The notes: generated by a model from the sequence alone, not told the origin. Counted from the stretch's first letter, positions 37,402-46,354 are shown. The stretch is 64,000 nucleotides of DNA from Micromonospora polyrhachis (GCF_014203835.1 NZ_JACHJW010000001.1:2627176-2691175), one strand, 5' to 3'. Translations and numbers: made by a program.

Positions 37402-37722
37402 TCAGCCGACGGGGCCGGCAGCGGGGCCGGTAAACACGACGAACCGGTCGACATTGTCGGCAACGTCCAGGTCATGTCCCTGGTTGCCGGTAACCCCATC
37501 CGGCAGCGCGCTGTGGTTCGTCGTTGCGCTGGACCATCCCGGCACGATCGCGGAATGAACCTTGTCGCCGGGGTCCCCATCATCCTGCACCGGAATAAGC
37601 ACCAACGCCGGATAGGTGCAGGTCGCGATACGGCCATTCGGTGAGTATTCGCAGTTGGGCCGGGACTCCGCGAAGGGGAGACATTCGAAGACACGGATTG
37701 GATCTAGTGGATTGAACGCCAT
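37402..37722 (-). pseudogene. Truncated relative of the LPXTG surface proteins
   Basis: 106 codons from ATG 37722 (MAFNPLDPIRVFECLPFAES), preceded by GGGAGG at good spacing. The segment FAESRPNCEYSPNGRIATCTY aligns with FAETEDDCDYSADKRTATCTY of the surface protein at 39526-40734, and both have a NVDxFxVxxG motif near the end (NVDRFVVFTG). Unlike its relatives it has no signal peptide and no LPXTG tail. It is therefore a remnant of a third gene, or a short gene made from one; I favour remnant. The frame is open to 37905, but that part is an off-frame reading of the neighbouring gene's 3' end. Confidence 0.6.
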
Positions 37723-37748
37723 GGTCACCGCCCTCCCGGATACGCCAA

Positions 37749-37776
37749 TGGGCGGGATGGTCGACCATCCCGCCCA
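37749..37776 (-). terminator. Perfect palindrome after the LPXTG gene
   Basis: A 28-base perfect palindrome (half-site TGGGCGGGATGGTC) 23 bases downstream of the stop codon at 37799. Without a loop of its own it folds into a 12-bp stem with a four-base loop. It probably terminates the surface protein transcript. Confidence 0.65.
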
Positions 37777-37798
37777 CTGGGGCACTCGCCGTACCGGC

Positions 37799-39352
37799 TC
37801 AGTCGGTTGACTCTTCGTCTGCCGGGGTGACCAGCACCACCCGGCGACGACGGGCCAGCAGGAACAGCACCACACCGGCGACCACCACGGCCGCGCCGAT
37901 CCCACCGATCAGACCCGCCTGGACCCCGGTGACCGGCAGACCGCCGCCACCGCCACCGTCGCTACCGCCGTGCACCGTGATGATGATGGCGGCGGTGTTG
38001 TCGGCCGGCTTGCTTTCCGGCGACGGCAGTTCGTTGCTGACCTCGATGGTGCCGTTCGCGGCGACCGGAGCGGAGACGATCCGGAACCGCAGTTTGAAGT
38101 CGAATGCCCGCCCCGGCTGGAACTCGCTCTCGAAGGTGCACCTCAGCTCCGCCGCCTCGACGAACTCCCAGTTGCCGGCTCCGTCCAGACAGGTCGGAAA
38201 CGTGCCCGGGGCCGGCTTCAGCGCGAGCGTGCCGCTCGGTGCCTTGACCCGCAGTCGCGCGCCACCGGTCGCCGGGCCGTTGTTGGCGACATTGAAGGTG
38301 ACCTCCACCACGGCACCGACCGCGCCCTGTGCCGGAGTGCTGCCGATCGCCAGGTCGATCGAGTTCGCCGAGGCGAAGACCGAGAAGCCGGCACCGTTGT
38401 CGCCCGGGTCGGCCTCCCGTCGTTCCCGGTCCTTGGCTTCCGCCGGGCGTACGACCGTGTCGTCCACCGTCGACGCCCGGGCACCGCCCTCGTCCGTCGG
38501 GTCGGCGAGGCCGTAGCCGACGACACCGCCCCCACCCAGCGCCATCGGCCCGGGAGCCGTCGGCGACACCTTTACCTTCATCGGCTTCGCCATCTGGAAG
38601 ACCTCACCGGGACGTACCGTCCGGTTCGGCCGGGTGCAGACCGCGTGGTTGTTGTCGTCGTTGTAGGTGCAGCCCGACCGCCGCTCGGCGAACGTGGTCC
38701 AGGACGGCAGGACGATCTCGAACTTGATTCCCTTGGCCGCTCGGCTGCCCTCGTTGTAGAGCGCCCAGTCCAGTTCACCCGTGCCACCCGGGGCGATCGG
38801 CGTCTTGGCGATCGGATCGGCGTAGACGTCGTAGGCGACCGCAGCCAGGTCGTAGCCGGCCGGCGCGGCCTGGACATCCACTGTCGTCTTGTTGTTGCTG
38901 GTGTCCGGGTCCGCCGTCGCCGAGGTGACCGTGACGGTGAACGAACCGGCGTTGCCCTGCTTCTTGGGCGTGGTGGCGAAGAGCGCCGGAAAATCGTTGA
39001 GGGAAGCGCCATCGGCCAGGTCACCCAGGAAGCAGGTGACCTTCGCCGGCCCGGCCGGGTCACAGTCCGGTCCGGACGGTAGGCCGAAGGCAAGCACGTC
39101 CTGCTTGATCCTGCTGGCATCGATGGTGACCCGGATTCCCTGCGACACATCCGGGCCCTGGTTGGACAGTTGGATCCGGAACTGTTTGATCGCCGCGTTC
39201 TTGACGACCTTGCTGCCACCGATGAACAGGTTGAGGTCCGCCGAGGCGGTGGGTTCGGCAGACGCCGCCGAAGGGGCGGCCACCAGTCCGAGCGTGGCGA
39301 GTACGACGGCGAGACCGCCGCCGGCACCCGTACGCAGTGCGTAACGTCTCAT
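37799..39352 (-). CDS. LPXTG-anchored surface protein
   Basis: 517 aa. Signal peptide at residues 1-33 (AVVLATLGLVAAPSAASA), then three or so repeat domains of the DUF11/CARDB type (NNKTTVDVQAAP, VEVTFNVANNGPATGGARL, SKPADNTAAIIITV). A Gly-rich spacer leads to a sorting signal LPVTG with a hydrophobic segment (GLIGGIGAAVVVAGVVLFLLA) and a basic tail RRRR. Sortase would attach it to the wall. The tail is nearly the same as in the next gene, so the two arose by duplication. Three 16-base repeats lie about 45 bases upstream. Confidence 0.88.
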   Translation of the reverse strand: MRRYALRTGAGGGLAVVLATLGLVAAPSAASAEPTASADLNLFIGGSKVVKNAAIKQFRIQLSNQGPDVSQGIRVTIDASRIKQDVLAFGLPSGPDCDPAGPAKVTCFLGDLADGASLNDFPALFATTPKKQGNAGSFTVTVTSATADPDTSNNKTTVDVQAAPAGYDLAAVAYDVYADPIAKTPIAPGGTGELDWALYNEGSRAAKGIKFEIVLPSWTTFAERRSGCTYNDDNNHAVCTRPNRTVRPGEVFQMAKPMKVKVSPTAPGPMALGGGGVVGYGLADPTDEGGARASTVDDTVVRPAEAKDRERREADPGDNGAGFSVFASANSIDLAIGSTPAQGAVGAVVEVTFNVANNGPATGGARLRVKAPSGTLALKPAPGTFPTCLDGAGNWEFVEAAELRCTFESEFQPGRAFDFKLRFRIVSAPVAANGTIEVSNELPSPESKPADNTAAIIITVHGGSDGGGGGGLPVTGVQAGLIGGIGAAVVVAGVVLFLLARRRRVVLVTPADEESTD

Positions 39353-39394
39353 CTGACCTCCATGTGAAATGGAGCATGATCGAGCGGCCGTCAG

Positions 39395-39441
39395 GCGTTC
39401 GAAGAGCCATGCGTTTGAAGAGTCATGTGTTCGAAGAACAT
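39395..39441. repeat. Three 16-bp direct repeats upstream of the LPXTG gene
   Basis: GCGTTCGAAGAGCCAT, GCGTTTGAAGAGTCAT and GTGTTCGAAGAACAT stand head to tail at 39395, 39411 and 39427. The TTCGAA core is palindromic. They lie 43-89 bases upstream of the start codon at 39352 on the minus strand and could be regulator sites. Confidence 0.8.
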
Positions 39442-39475
39442 CGTGGGCGAGCAGCCGAGCCGCCCGCCCACGATG
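39439..39475 (-). terminator. Hairpin after the second LPXTG gene
   Basis: Arms CATCGTGGGCG (39439-39449) and CGCCCACGATG (39465-39475) are perfectly complementary around 15 bases, about 50 bases downstream of the stop at 39526. It is likely the terminator of that gene. Confidence 0.65.
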
Positions 39476-39525
39476 CCGTACCTCAGTTGTCGTGCGTTCC
39501 GGCGGTAAACCGGTAGGAACGAGCG

Positions 39526-40734
39526 TCAGTCGTTCGGCTTCTCGTCGCCCGGGGTGACCAGCACCACCCGGCGACGACGGGCCAGCAGGAACATGACGCC
39601 GCCGGCGACCACCACGGCCACGCCGATCCCACCGATCAGACCCGCCTGGACCCCGGTCACCGGCAGACCGCCGCCACCGCCGCCGTTGCCCGCACCGGCC
39701 ACCACGACCGCGAAGTCGTCGACGTTGTCGGTGAAGTCAACCTCGTCGGCCCCGACGTGCTCGGCGCTGACCATCTTGGCGTTCTTCGGCAGCGGCTTGG
39801 CCGCCGACCGACTGACCTGCGGGACCGGCGCCTGCCCCAGGGCGTTCACGGTCCACGACCCGCCGGCGAGCGTCACCGGACCCTCGACGTCCTCGGCCAC
39901 CCGCACCGGCCAGTAGAAGACGGCACCGAGGTCGCCTTCACCGGAGAACGACTCGGGCATCAGGGTGAAGTCGCGGTAGGTGCAGGTCGCGGTCCGCTTG
40001 TCGGCGGAGTAGTCGCAGTCGTCCTCGGTCTCGGCGAAGGTCACCTGCTTGGGCAGTTTCACCTTTACCTGTAGGCCGGCGGCAACCTGATCACCCCAGT
40101 TGAAGACGAAGCCGGCCACCAGGGTGCGGTCTCCCGCCCGCAGCTTGGGCAGGCTCTCCTCCTCGTCGGAGAGCAGGTCATCGATCGAGTCAACCTTCGC
40201 CTTGACGTCCGGCACCAGGACCCCCAGGTCCACGCCGGGCCATCCGCTGATCATCAGCGGGATGGTCTTGCTGTTGTTGCTCTCGTTGGTGTCGTCCGGC
40301 GAGTTGATGGTGAAGGTCACCGGGGCGTGGTACGAAGTCTGGCCAGCTTTTCCCCGGATGACGAAGACCGGCACCTCGAGGGTCTCGCCGGGACCAGGGA
40401 TGTCCTCAGCAGCGATCTCGCAGGTGAACTGACGCCGCTCGCCCGCTCTACAGTCACCATCGGTCATCGGCATCGCGACGATCCGCTCGCTGTCGACCTT
40501 CGATAGGTCGGCGGTGACACTGAGCTTGCTGGGGGTGCCCGTCCCCTTATTGGTGATCTTGGCCCAACCGAGCTTGCCCTCTGCGACCCCACCAACCTTC
40601 GTGCCGACGACGGAGAGTTCGAAGTCGGTTTGGGTTCCGGCGGCAGACGCCGGGGCACCGGCCGTGGCGAACACACCGGACGCGAGCAGGGCGGTCGCAC
40701 CGGCCCGCGCCAGCGCGCGGTAACGAAACTTCAT
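39526..40734 (-). CDS. LPXTG-anchored surface protein, paralogue
   Basis: 402 aa from ATG 40734 (MKFRYRALARAGATALLASG); the frame extends to 40833 without sense. Signal peptide to about residue 32, then two to three beta-rich domains with cysteine-containing loops (DGDCRAGERRQFTCEI, DDCDYSADKRTATC), a Gly-rich spacer, LPVTG, a membrane segment and RRRR tail. It is anchored to the wall by sortase and paralogous to the gene at 37799-39352. The function of the ectodomains is unknown. Confidence 0.88.
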   Translation of the reverse strand: MKFRYRALARAGATALLASGVFATAGAPASAAGTQTDFELSVVGTKVGGVAEGKLGWAKITNKGTGTPSKLSVTADLSKVDSERIVAMPMTDGDCRAGERRQFTCEIAAEDIPGPGETLEVPVFVIRGKAGQTSYHAPVTFTINSPDDTNESNNSKTIPLMISGWPGVDLGVLVPDVKAKVDSIDDLLSDEEESLPKLRAGDRTLVAGFVFNWGDQVAAGLQVKVKLPKQVTFAETEDDCDYSADKRTATCTYRDFTLMPESFSGEGDLGAVFYWPVRVAEDVEGPVTLAGGSWTVNALGQAPVPQVSRSAAKPLPKNAKMVSAEHVGADEVDFTDNVDDFAVVVAGAGNGGGGGGLPVTGVQAGLIGGIGVAVVVAGGVMFLLARRRRVVLVTPGDEKPND

Positions 40735-40885
40735 GAAGAGGTCCCCCGGGGGTAAAGGGAAGAGACGAATCGGCACGTTAGCCGTCCCCAGCCGCCGCCC
40801 GCTACCCCGTCCCGGGTCCACCATGAGCTGCATGGCTAACGATCACTTAAGGAATGTCCGAGTTGATGACCATTGCCGTAACAGC

Positions 40886-40920
40886 AATTCGTCAGGCACA
40901 CCGAACGTGCCTGACGAATT
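40886..40920 (-). terminator. Strong hairpin downstream of mqnC
   Basis: Perfect 14-base arms AATTCGTCAGGCAC and GTGCCTGACGAATT around a 7-base loop, in an A/T-richer intergenic stretch. It lies 68 bases beyond the mqnC stop and upstream of the next gene on the same strand, so it would end mqnC transcripts and leave the surface gene with its own promoter. Confidence 0.7.
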
Positions 40921-40987
40921 ATCGGTTCATCTGTGTAACCACCAACCAAAAGGATGAACAACCAATTCACCTGCGGCTGTCACACAA

Positions 40988-42181
40988 TTACTTTGCGTCC
41001 ACCAGGGGAAGACTGCGACCCGCGCCGCCACCGGGCAGCGCGATCGAGGAGAAGTGCGAGACGACCCGGTCGTCGGTGGGGTCGTCAGCCGGCGTACGGT
41101 GCACCGCCAGATGCCGGTAGCGGGTGTCCCGCTGCGCCGGAATCCGGTCGGCCGAACGGATCATCCAGATCAGCTCGTGCAGGTTGGACCGGTGCCGGGC
41201 CCCCGCCGAGGAGATGACGTTCTCCTCCAGCATGATCGAGCCGAGGTCGTCGACCCCCATGTGCAGAGCCAACTGCCCGACGTCCTTGCCGGTCGTCAGC
41301 CAGGAGGCCTGTAGGTGCGGCACCGTCTCGAAGAACAGTCGGGCCACCGCGACCAGCCGCAGGTATTCCAGCGTCGTCGCCTGCGTACGCCCCTTGAGGT
41401 GGTTGTTCTCCGGCTGGTAGGTCCACGGGATGAAGGCCCGGAAACCGCCCGTACGATCCTGCACGTCGCGGATCATCCGCAGGTGCTCGATGCGCTCGGC
41501 GTTGGTCTCGCCGGTCCCCATCATCATGGTGGCGGTGGATTCGATCCCCTGCCGGTGGGCCAACTCCATCACCTCGCACCACCGCTCACCCGACTCCTTG
41601 AGCGGGGCGATGGCCTTACGGGGCCGTGCGGGCAGCATCTCCGCGCCCGCGCCCGCGATCGAGTCCAGGCCGGCGGCCTTGATCCGGGCGATCGCCTCGT
41701 CGAGGCTGACGCCGGAGACCTTCGCCATGTGCAGGATCTCGCTGGGTCCGATCGAGTGGATGGCGAGCTGCGGATAGGCGCCCTTGACCGACGAGAACAG
41801 CTCCTCGTAGTACTCCACGCCGTAGTCCGGGTGGTGGCCGCCCTGCAACATCACCTGCGTCGCGCCCAACTCGACCGCCTCGCCACACCGGCGCAGGATC
41901 TCCTCCATCGGGTGGCTCCAGCCCTCCTTGTGCTTGGGCGCACGGAAGAAGGCACAGAACTTACATGCGGTGACGCAGACGTTGGTGTAGTTGATGTTGC
42001 GGTCGATCAGGTACGTGACGATGTTGTCCGGGTAGCGCCGCCGACGTACCGCGTCGGCCGCCTCGCCGAGCGCGTGGAACGGCGCCTCGGTGTAGAGCAG
42101 CAGCGCCTCCTCGGGCGTGATCCGCCCACCGTCCGCGCCACGCTGCAGGATGCTGTCGATCTCCCGGCTCACCGTCGTCAC
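40988..42181 (-). CDS. mqnC: Dehypoxanthine futalosine cyclase (radical SAM)
   Basis: 397 aa. The radical SAM cluster motif is CVTACKFCAFF (CxxxCxxC), and family signatures NINYTNVCVTAC, QGGHHPDYGVEYYEELF, TATMMMGTGETNAERIEHL and RAFIPWTYQPENN are present. It forms cyclic DHFL in the futalosine route to menaquinone. mqnA is 7 kb away in the window; mqnB and mqnE are not seen. A hairpin terminator follows. Confidence 0.93.
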   Translation of the reverse strand: MTTVSREIDSILQRGADGGRITPEEALLLYTEAPFHALGEAADAVRRRRYPDNIVTYLIDRNINYTNVCVTACKFCAFFRAPKHKEGWSHPMEEILRRCGEAVELGATQVMLQGGHHPDYGVEYYEELFSSVKGAYPQLAIHSIGPSEILHMAKVSGVSLDEAIARIKAAGLDSIAGAGAEMLPARPRKAIAPLKESGERWCEVMELAHRQGIESTATMMMGTGETNAERIEHLRMIRDVQDRTGGFRAFIPWTYQPENNHLKGRTQATTLEYLRLVAVARLFFETVPHLQASWLTTGKDVGQLALHMGVDDLGSIMLEENVISSAGARHRSNLHELIWMIRSADRIPAQRDTRYRHLAVHRTPADDPTDDRVVSHFSSIALPGGGAGRSLPLVDAK

Positions 42182-42254
42182 CCCCCGAGCCTACGTCGCC
42201 CCTGTCGTACTGTGCCGGCAGTGGTGGCCCATCTGCGGTCCGGCCCACACCCGC

Positions 42255-43370
42255 TCAGGCGTCGTAGTCGATGACCACCTGGTCGGTTACCGGGCTGGAC
42301 TGGCAGGTCAAGACGTACCCGGCGGCCAGCTCGTCCGGCTCCAGGGCATAGTTGCGGGCCATCGTCACCTCGCCAGAGACGACCTTGGCCCGACAGGTCG
42401 AGCAGACCCCACCCTTGCAGGCATACGGCAGCTCACCCCGGACCTTCAACGCCGCGTCGAGCACCCGTTCATCCCGCCCCATCCGGAAACTCGACGCCCT
42501 CCCGTCCAGCATGATCGTCACGTCGCTGCCGGCCGCCGTCTCAGTCGGCCGCTGCGGCGGCGCGGGCGGTTCGTCGACGTGGAACAACTCCGCGTGTACG
42601 GCCTCCGTCGGCACCCCGCGCCCCGCCAGCACCGCCTTGGCGTCGACGACCATCCCGTACGGGCCGCAGAGGAACCACTCGTCGATCAGGCTCGCCGGCA
42701 CGATGGTGTCCCACAGCCGGGTCAACCGATCGGCGTCGATCCGGCCAGAAAGCAGTGGTGATTCACCCGGCTCTCGGGACAGCACGTGCACCAGGTGCAG
42801 CCGGTCCGGATAACGGTCCTTGAGGTCGGCCAACTCCTCCACGAACATCACGCTGCGGGCGTAGCGGTTGCCGTACACGAGGGTGAAGGTGCTGGTCGGC
42901 TCGACGGACAGCGCGGTGGCGACCAGCGCGAGCACCGGGGTGATCCCAGACCCGGCGACGACCGCGCCGTAGCGCCGGCTCCGAGCTGGATCGAAGTCCG
43001 TGGTGAAGTGCCCCAGCGGCGGCATCACCTCGACGGTGTCGCCGGCCCGCAGGCTGGTGCCGGCGAAGGCGGAGAACGCCCCGCCCGGGATCGCCCGTAC
43101 GCCGATCCGCAGCCGACCGTGCTCGGCCAGGTCCGCCGGGGTGGAACAGATCGAGTACGACCGACGCGCCTCCGTGCCGTCCGGTTGCCCGTCGACACGT
43201 CGTACGGTGAGGTGCTGGCCGGCGCGGAAGGCGTACCGGCTGCGCAGCTCGGGCGGCACCGTGAAGGTGATCGCGACCGCGTCGTCGGTCAACCGGTCGA
43301 CCGCAGCCACCGGTAACGGGTGGAAGACCGGCCGCCGCCGTACCGGTCGGGTAATGGTCACGCCGGTCAT
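42255..43370 (-). CDS. paaE: Phenylacetyl-CoA epoxidase reductase subunit
   Basis: 371 aa with a ferredoxin-NADP-reductase-like flavin domain (RSYSICSTP, AVVAGSGITPVLALVATAL) and a plant-type 2Fe-2S ferredoxin at the C-terminus (CKGGVCSTCRAKVVSGE ... CQ). PaaE passes electrons from NAD(P)H to the diiron centre of PaaA during epoxidation of phenylacetyl-CoA. Last gene of paaABCDE, 49 bases after paaD. Confidence 0.92.
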   Translation of the reverse strand: MTGVTITRPVRRRPVFHPLPVAAVDRLTDDAVAITFTVPPELRSRYAFRAGQHLTVRRVDGQPDGTEARRSYSICSTPADLAEHGRLRIGVRAIPGGAFSAFAGTSLRAGDTVEVMPPLGHFTTDFDPARSRRYGAVVAGSGITPVLALVATALSVEPTSTFTLVYGNRYARSVMFVEELADLKDRYPDRLHLVHVLSREPGESPLLSGRIDADRLTRLWDTIVPASLIDEWFLCGPYGMVVDAKAVLAGRGVPTEAVHAELFHVDEPPAPPQRPTETAAGSDVTIMLDGRASSFRMGRDERVLDAALKVRGELPYACKGGVCSTCRAKVVSGEVTMARNYALEPDELAAGYVLTCQSSPVTDQVVIDYDA

Positions 43371-43419
43371 CGCCGGTCCCTCCGCGTCATTGGCGTCCCT
43401 GATCTGTGTTCTGTCTCCG

Positions 43420-43893
43420 TCACAGCGGTTTTACCTGGTCGAACGGCTCCCGACAGGCACGGCAGCGCCACAACGACTTGCAGGCGGTGGACCCGAACCG
43501 GCTGATCTGCTCGGTCTCCGCCGACCCGCACTGGGGACAGGGCACCGCCAGCGCGATCGGGATCGGTCCGGCCCGGCGAGCCGGGTTGGGCGGGGCGATC
43601 CCGGCAGCGGCCAGCTTCGCCCGCCCCGTCTCGGAGATCCAGTCAGTGCTCCAGGCCGGGGCCACGACCGTCACCACCTCGACGTCCAGGTAGCCGGCCG
43701 TGGCCAACGCCCGCCGGATGTCGGCCCGGATCATGTCCATGGCCGGACAACCGCTGTAGGTCGGTGTGATGGTGACGGTCACCCGTCCGGTCTCCGGGTC
43801 CTCGGTGACCTCCCGCAGGATGCCCAAGTCGTCGATGGTGACCACCCGAATCTCCGGGTCGACCACCGCCGAGACCGCCGCCCGCGCGCTCAC
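43420..43893 (-). CDS. paaD: Phenylacetate degradation protein PaaD
   Basis: 157 aa from GTG 43893. The N-terminal DUF59/MIP18 domain has VVDPEIRVVTIDDLGILREV and TYSGCPAMDMIRADI. The C-terminal zinc-ribbon-like part has CPQCGSAETEQISRFGSTACKSLWRCRACREPFD with CxxC pairs. It helps iron-sulfur or diiron assembly of the epoxidase. Its start lies in sequence that is partly shared with the repeat family upstream. Confidence 0.92.
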   Translation of the reverse strand: MSARAAVSAVVDPEIRVVTIDDLGILREVTEDPETGRVTVTITPTYSGCPAMDMIRADIRRALATAGYLDVEVVTVVAPAWSTDWISETGRAKLAAAGIAPPNPARRAGPIPIALAVPCPQCGSAETEQISRFGSTACKSLWRCRACREPFDQVKPL

Positions 43894-43896
43894 TGC

Positions 43897-44190
43897 GCCA
43901 ATCCCTGTTCGCGACTGCGGGGCTCGCTCCGCTCACTCCTCACGCTCACCGTGCCAGCCTCCGTTCGCGACTGCGGGGCTCGCAAGCTCACTCCTCACGC
44001 TCACCGTGCTATTCCCTGTTCGCGACTGCGGGGCTCGCAAGCTCACTCCTCACGCTCACCGTGCCAGCCTCCGTTCACGACTGCGGGGCTCGCAAGCTCG
44101 CTGCGCTCGCTCACTCCTCGCGCTCACTACGCCAATCCCTGTTCGCGACTGCGGGGCTCGCTCGCTGCGCTCGCTCACTCCTCACGCTCA
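43897..44190. repeat. Five-copy repeat expansion between paaC and paaD
   Basis: Five copies of a unit of about 52-67 bases with core CGACTGCGGGGCTCG at about 43913, 43969, 44023, 44078 and 44147, each followed by CTCACTCCTC and (C/G)GCTCAC. Copies vary: some have GCTCCGCTCAC, others GCAAGCTCAC or an extra CTGCGCTCG. The sequence GCCAATCCCTGTTCGCGACTG near paaD recurs inside the array at 44132. The same core is between nuoF and nuoG. Confidence 0.92.
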
Positions 44191-44208
44191 CTGGTGCACT
44201 CACCAGTG
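44189..44208 (-). terminator. Short hairpin at the paaC stop codon
   Basis: Arms CACTGGTG and CACCAGTG around four bases; the paaC stop codon (44200-44202) lies at the start of the right arm. It is small, lies in an operon and next to the repeat array, and could weaken transcription into paaD or protect the upstream mRNA. Confidence 0.35.
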
Positions 44209-45003
44209 TGCTCCCGGGTGGGCCCGGTGCAGGACCTGCATCTCGGCCAGCAGATAGGAAAGGTGCTCGGTGTGCAGCCCGGCCCGGCCGCCAGCCGGGG
44301 CCCAGCCGTCGGCCGGGGCCCAGCCGTCGGCGGGCCGATCGAGGGTCGCCTGCGCCAGGACCGGCTCCACGATCGCCAACCAGGCGTCCCGGAGGGTGGC
44401 CGGCGCGGCACCGAAGCCTGCCTCGTCGAGCCGGCGGGTCAGGTCGTCTGCCTGGAAGAGTTCGTGGGTATAGGGCCAGATCTCGTCGACCGCCGCCTGC
44501 ATCCGGCGATGCGATTCCGCCGTACCGTCCCCCAACCGGATCACCCACTGCGTGCCGTGGTCGAGGTGGTAGGCCGACTCCTTACGGGCCTTGGCGGCGA
44601 TGCCGGCGAGCCGCTCATCGGTGGAGGCGACCAGCCAGTCGTAGTGCAGCCGCTGGTAGGCCGACAGGAAGAGCAGTTTGGCGATGGTGACCGCGAAGTC
44701 GCCGTTGGGCAACTCCACCAACAGGCAGTTGCGGAACTCCCGGTCGTCACGCAGATAGGCCAGGGTGTCCTCGGTGACCACACCACCGCCGGCCGCCGCC
44801 GGTGACTCGCCCGCCTCGGTCATCAGCTCCCCGGCGTACGACAACAGCAGTCGAGCCGCACCGACCTGGTCGAGGGCGATGTTGGCCAGCGCGACGTCTT
44901 CTTCCATCTCGGGCGCGACGGACACCCACTCACCCAGCCGCTGGGCGGCGATCAGCGCGTCGTCGCCGAGCCGGAGCAGGAGTTCGGTCAGTTCCTTCTT
45001 CAC
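44200..45003 (-). CDS. paaC: Phenylacetyl-CoA epoxidase structural subunit
   Basis: 267 aa, ferritin-like helical protein without full diiron ligands in the family, which pairs with PaaA. Pattern ELLLRLGDDALIAAQRLGEWVSVAPEMEEDVALANIALDQVGAARLLL and LLFLSAYQRLHYDWLV. GTG start at 45003 overlaps the paaB stop by four bases. A duplicated pentapeptide near the end (DGWAPADGWAPAGG, bases about 44290-44335) is a 15-base in-frame duplication. Confidence 0.92.
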   Translation of the reverse strand: MKKELTELLLRLGDDALIAAQRLGEWVSVAPEMEEDVALANIALDQVGAARLLLSYAGELMTEAGESPAAAGGGVVTEDTLAYLRDDREFRNCLLVELPNGDFAVTIAKLLFLSAYQRLHYDWLVASTDERLAGIAAKARKESAYHLDHGTQWVIRLGDGTAESHRRMQAAVDEIWPYTHELFQADDLTRRLDEAGFGAAPATLRDAWLAIVEPVLAQATLDRPADGWAPADGWAPAGGRAGLHTEHLSYLLAEMQVLHRAHPGAHW

Positions 45004-45287
45004 AGGTGGGCCGCCCCGTCGGGCACCTCGTAGAAGGTGGGGTGACGGTAGACCTTGTCCGCCGCCGGATCGAAGAAGGCGTCCTTCTCGTCCGGGCTTG
45101 AGGCGGTGATCTGGCTGGCCGGTACCACCCAGATCGACACTCCCTCCTGCCGACGGGTGTAGAGGTCCCGGGCGTTACGCAGGGCCAGTGTCGCGTCCGG
45201 GGCGTGCAGGCTGCCAACATGGCTGTGGGCCAGGCCACGCCGGGCCCGGACGAATACCTCCCACAACGGGGAGACCTGCTCACTCAC
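45000..45287 (-). CDS. paaB: Phenylacetyl-CoA epoxidase subunit B
   Basis: 95 aa from GTG 45287 ([21 protein letters not shown]), overlapping the paaA stop by four bases; the open frame runs far upstream inside paaA, but only this part is family-like. Motifs: [24 protein letters not shown] and IWVVPASQI. PaaB bridges the PaaAC dimers. Confidence 0.93.
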   Translation of the reverse strand: MSEQVSPLWEVFVRARRGLAHSHVGSLHAPDATLALRNARDLYTRRQEGVSIWVVPASQITASSPDEKDAFFDPAADKVYRHPTFYEVPDGAAHL

Positions 45288-46354
45288 GCTGCCACCTCTG
45301 CTCGGGCCGCCTGCTTGGCGGCGTACGCGGCGGCGGCCTCGCGTACCCATGCGCCTTCGGCGTGCGCCCGGCGGCGGTGGTCCATCCGCTGCCGGTTGCA
45401 CGGTCCGTCTCCGGAGATGACCCGCATCAGCTCGGTGTAGTCCGGCTGGGTGAAGTCGTGGGCCTGCCGCTGCTCGTTCCACCGCAGCTCGGGGTCGGGC
45501 AGCCCCAGGCCGAGGATCTCGGCCTGCTGGACGCACATGTCGACGAACCGCTGCCGCAGTTCGTCGTTGGAGAAACGCTTGATCTTCCAGGCCATCGACT
45601 GGGCGGAGTGGGTCGAGTCGGCGTCCGGCGGACCGAACATGGCCAACGAGGGATACCACCACCGGTCGATCGCATCCTGGGCCATCGCCTTCTGGGCGGG
45701 GGTGCCGTGGGACAGCGTGTGCAGGATCTCGTATCCCTGTCGCTGGTGGAACGACTCCTCCTTGCAGACCCTGATCATGGCGCGGGCGTATGGCCCGTAC
45801 GAGCAGCGGCACAATGGCACCTGGTTGACGATCGCTGCCCCGTCCACGAGCCAGCCGATCGCGCCGACGTCCGCCCAGGTCAGCGTTGGGTAGTTGAAGA
45901 TCGAGCTGTATTTCTGTCGGCCTTCGAAGAGCAGGTCGACCAGTTCGTCCCGGGTCACGCCGAGCGTCTCCGCCGCAGCGTAGAGATAGAGGCCATGTCC
46001 GGCCTCGTCCTGGACCTTGGCGAGCAGGATCGCCTTGCGCTTGAGCGACGGCGCCCGGCTGATCCAGTTGCCTTCCGGCTGCATGCCGATGATCTCGGAG
46101 TGAGCATGCTGCGCAATTTGCCGAATCAGAGTTTTTCGGTATGAATCCGGCATCCAGTCGCGAGGCTCGATCTTCTGATCCGCCCCGATCACAGCATCGA
46201 AGTACTCCTGGAGATCACTGTCGGCACCGGGTGACCCACTGGCCGCCAATCCACGGACGGCAGCGGCCCGCAGGTCCGCCTCTGCCGCCTCTACCTGATC
46301 AAGCAAGCCGGTGGCCGAACCCTCGTCAGCGCCGGGGAAGTCGTTGCCGTACAC
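45284..46354 (-). CDS. paaA: Phenylacetyl-CoA epoxidase catalytic subunit
   Basis: 356 aa with the ferritin-like diiron motifs [39 protein letters not shown] (EAGH carries iron ligands) and [16 protein letters not shown] (second ligand pair). It opens the aromatic ring route by epoxidising phenylacetyl-CoA. GTG start at 46354. The N-terminal ~60 residues before [22 protein letters not shown] are longer than in E. coli. First gene of the paaABCDE operon. Confidence 0.93.
   Translation of the reverse strand: MYGNDFPGADEGSATGLLDQVEAAEADLRAAAVRGLAASGSPGADSDLQEYFDAVIGADQKIEPRDWMPDSYRKTLIRQIAQHAHSEIIGMQPEGNWISRAPSLKRKAILLAKVQDEAGHGLYLYAAAETLGVTRDELVDLLFEGRQKYSSIFNYPTLTWADVGAIGWLVDGAAIVNQVPLCRCSYGPYARAMIRVCKEESFHQRQGYEILHTLSHGTPAQKAMAQDAIDRWWYPSLAMFGPPDADSTHSAQSMAWKIKRFSNDELRQRFVDMCVQQAEILGLGLPDPELRWNEQRQAHDFTQPDYTELMRVISGDGPCNRQRMDHRRRAHAEGAWVREAAAAYAAKQAARAEVAA

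Noticed and set aside
43897-44190. CRISPR array at the paaC-paaD junction
   Set aside because: Copies are head-to-tail with no unique spacers of constant length, and no cas genes are near.
43000-44805. 601-codon plus-strand frame across the paa operon
   Set aside because: Antisense to paaC, paaD and paaE; its middle is only the translated repeat array.
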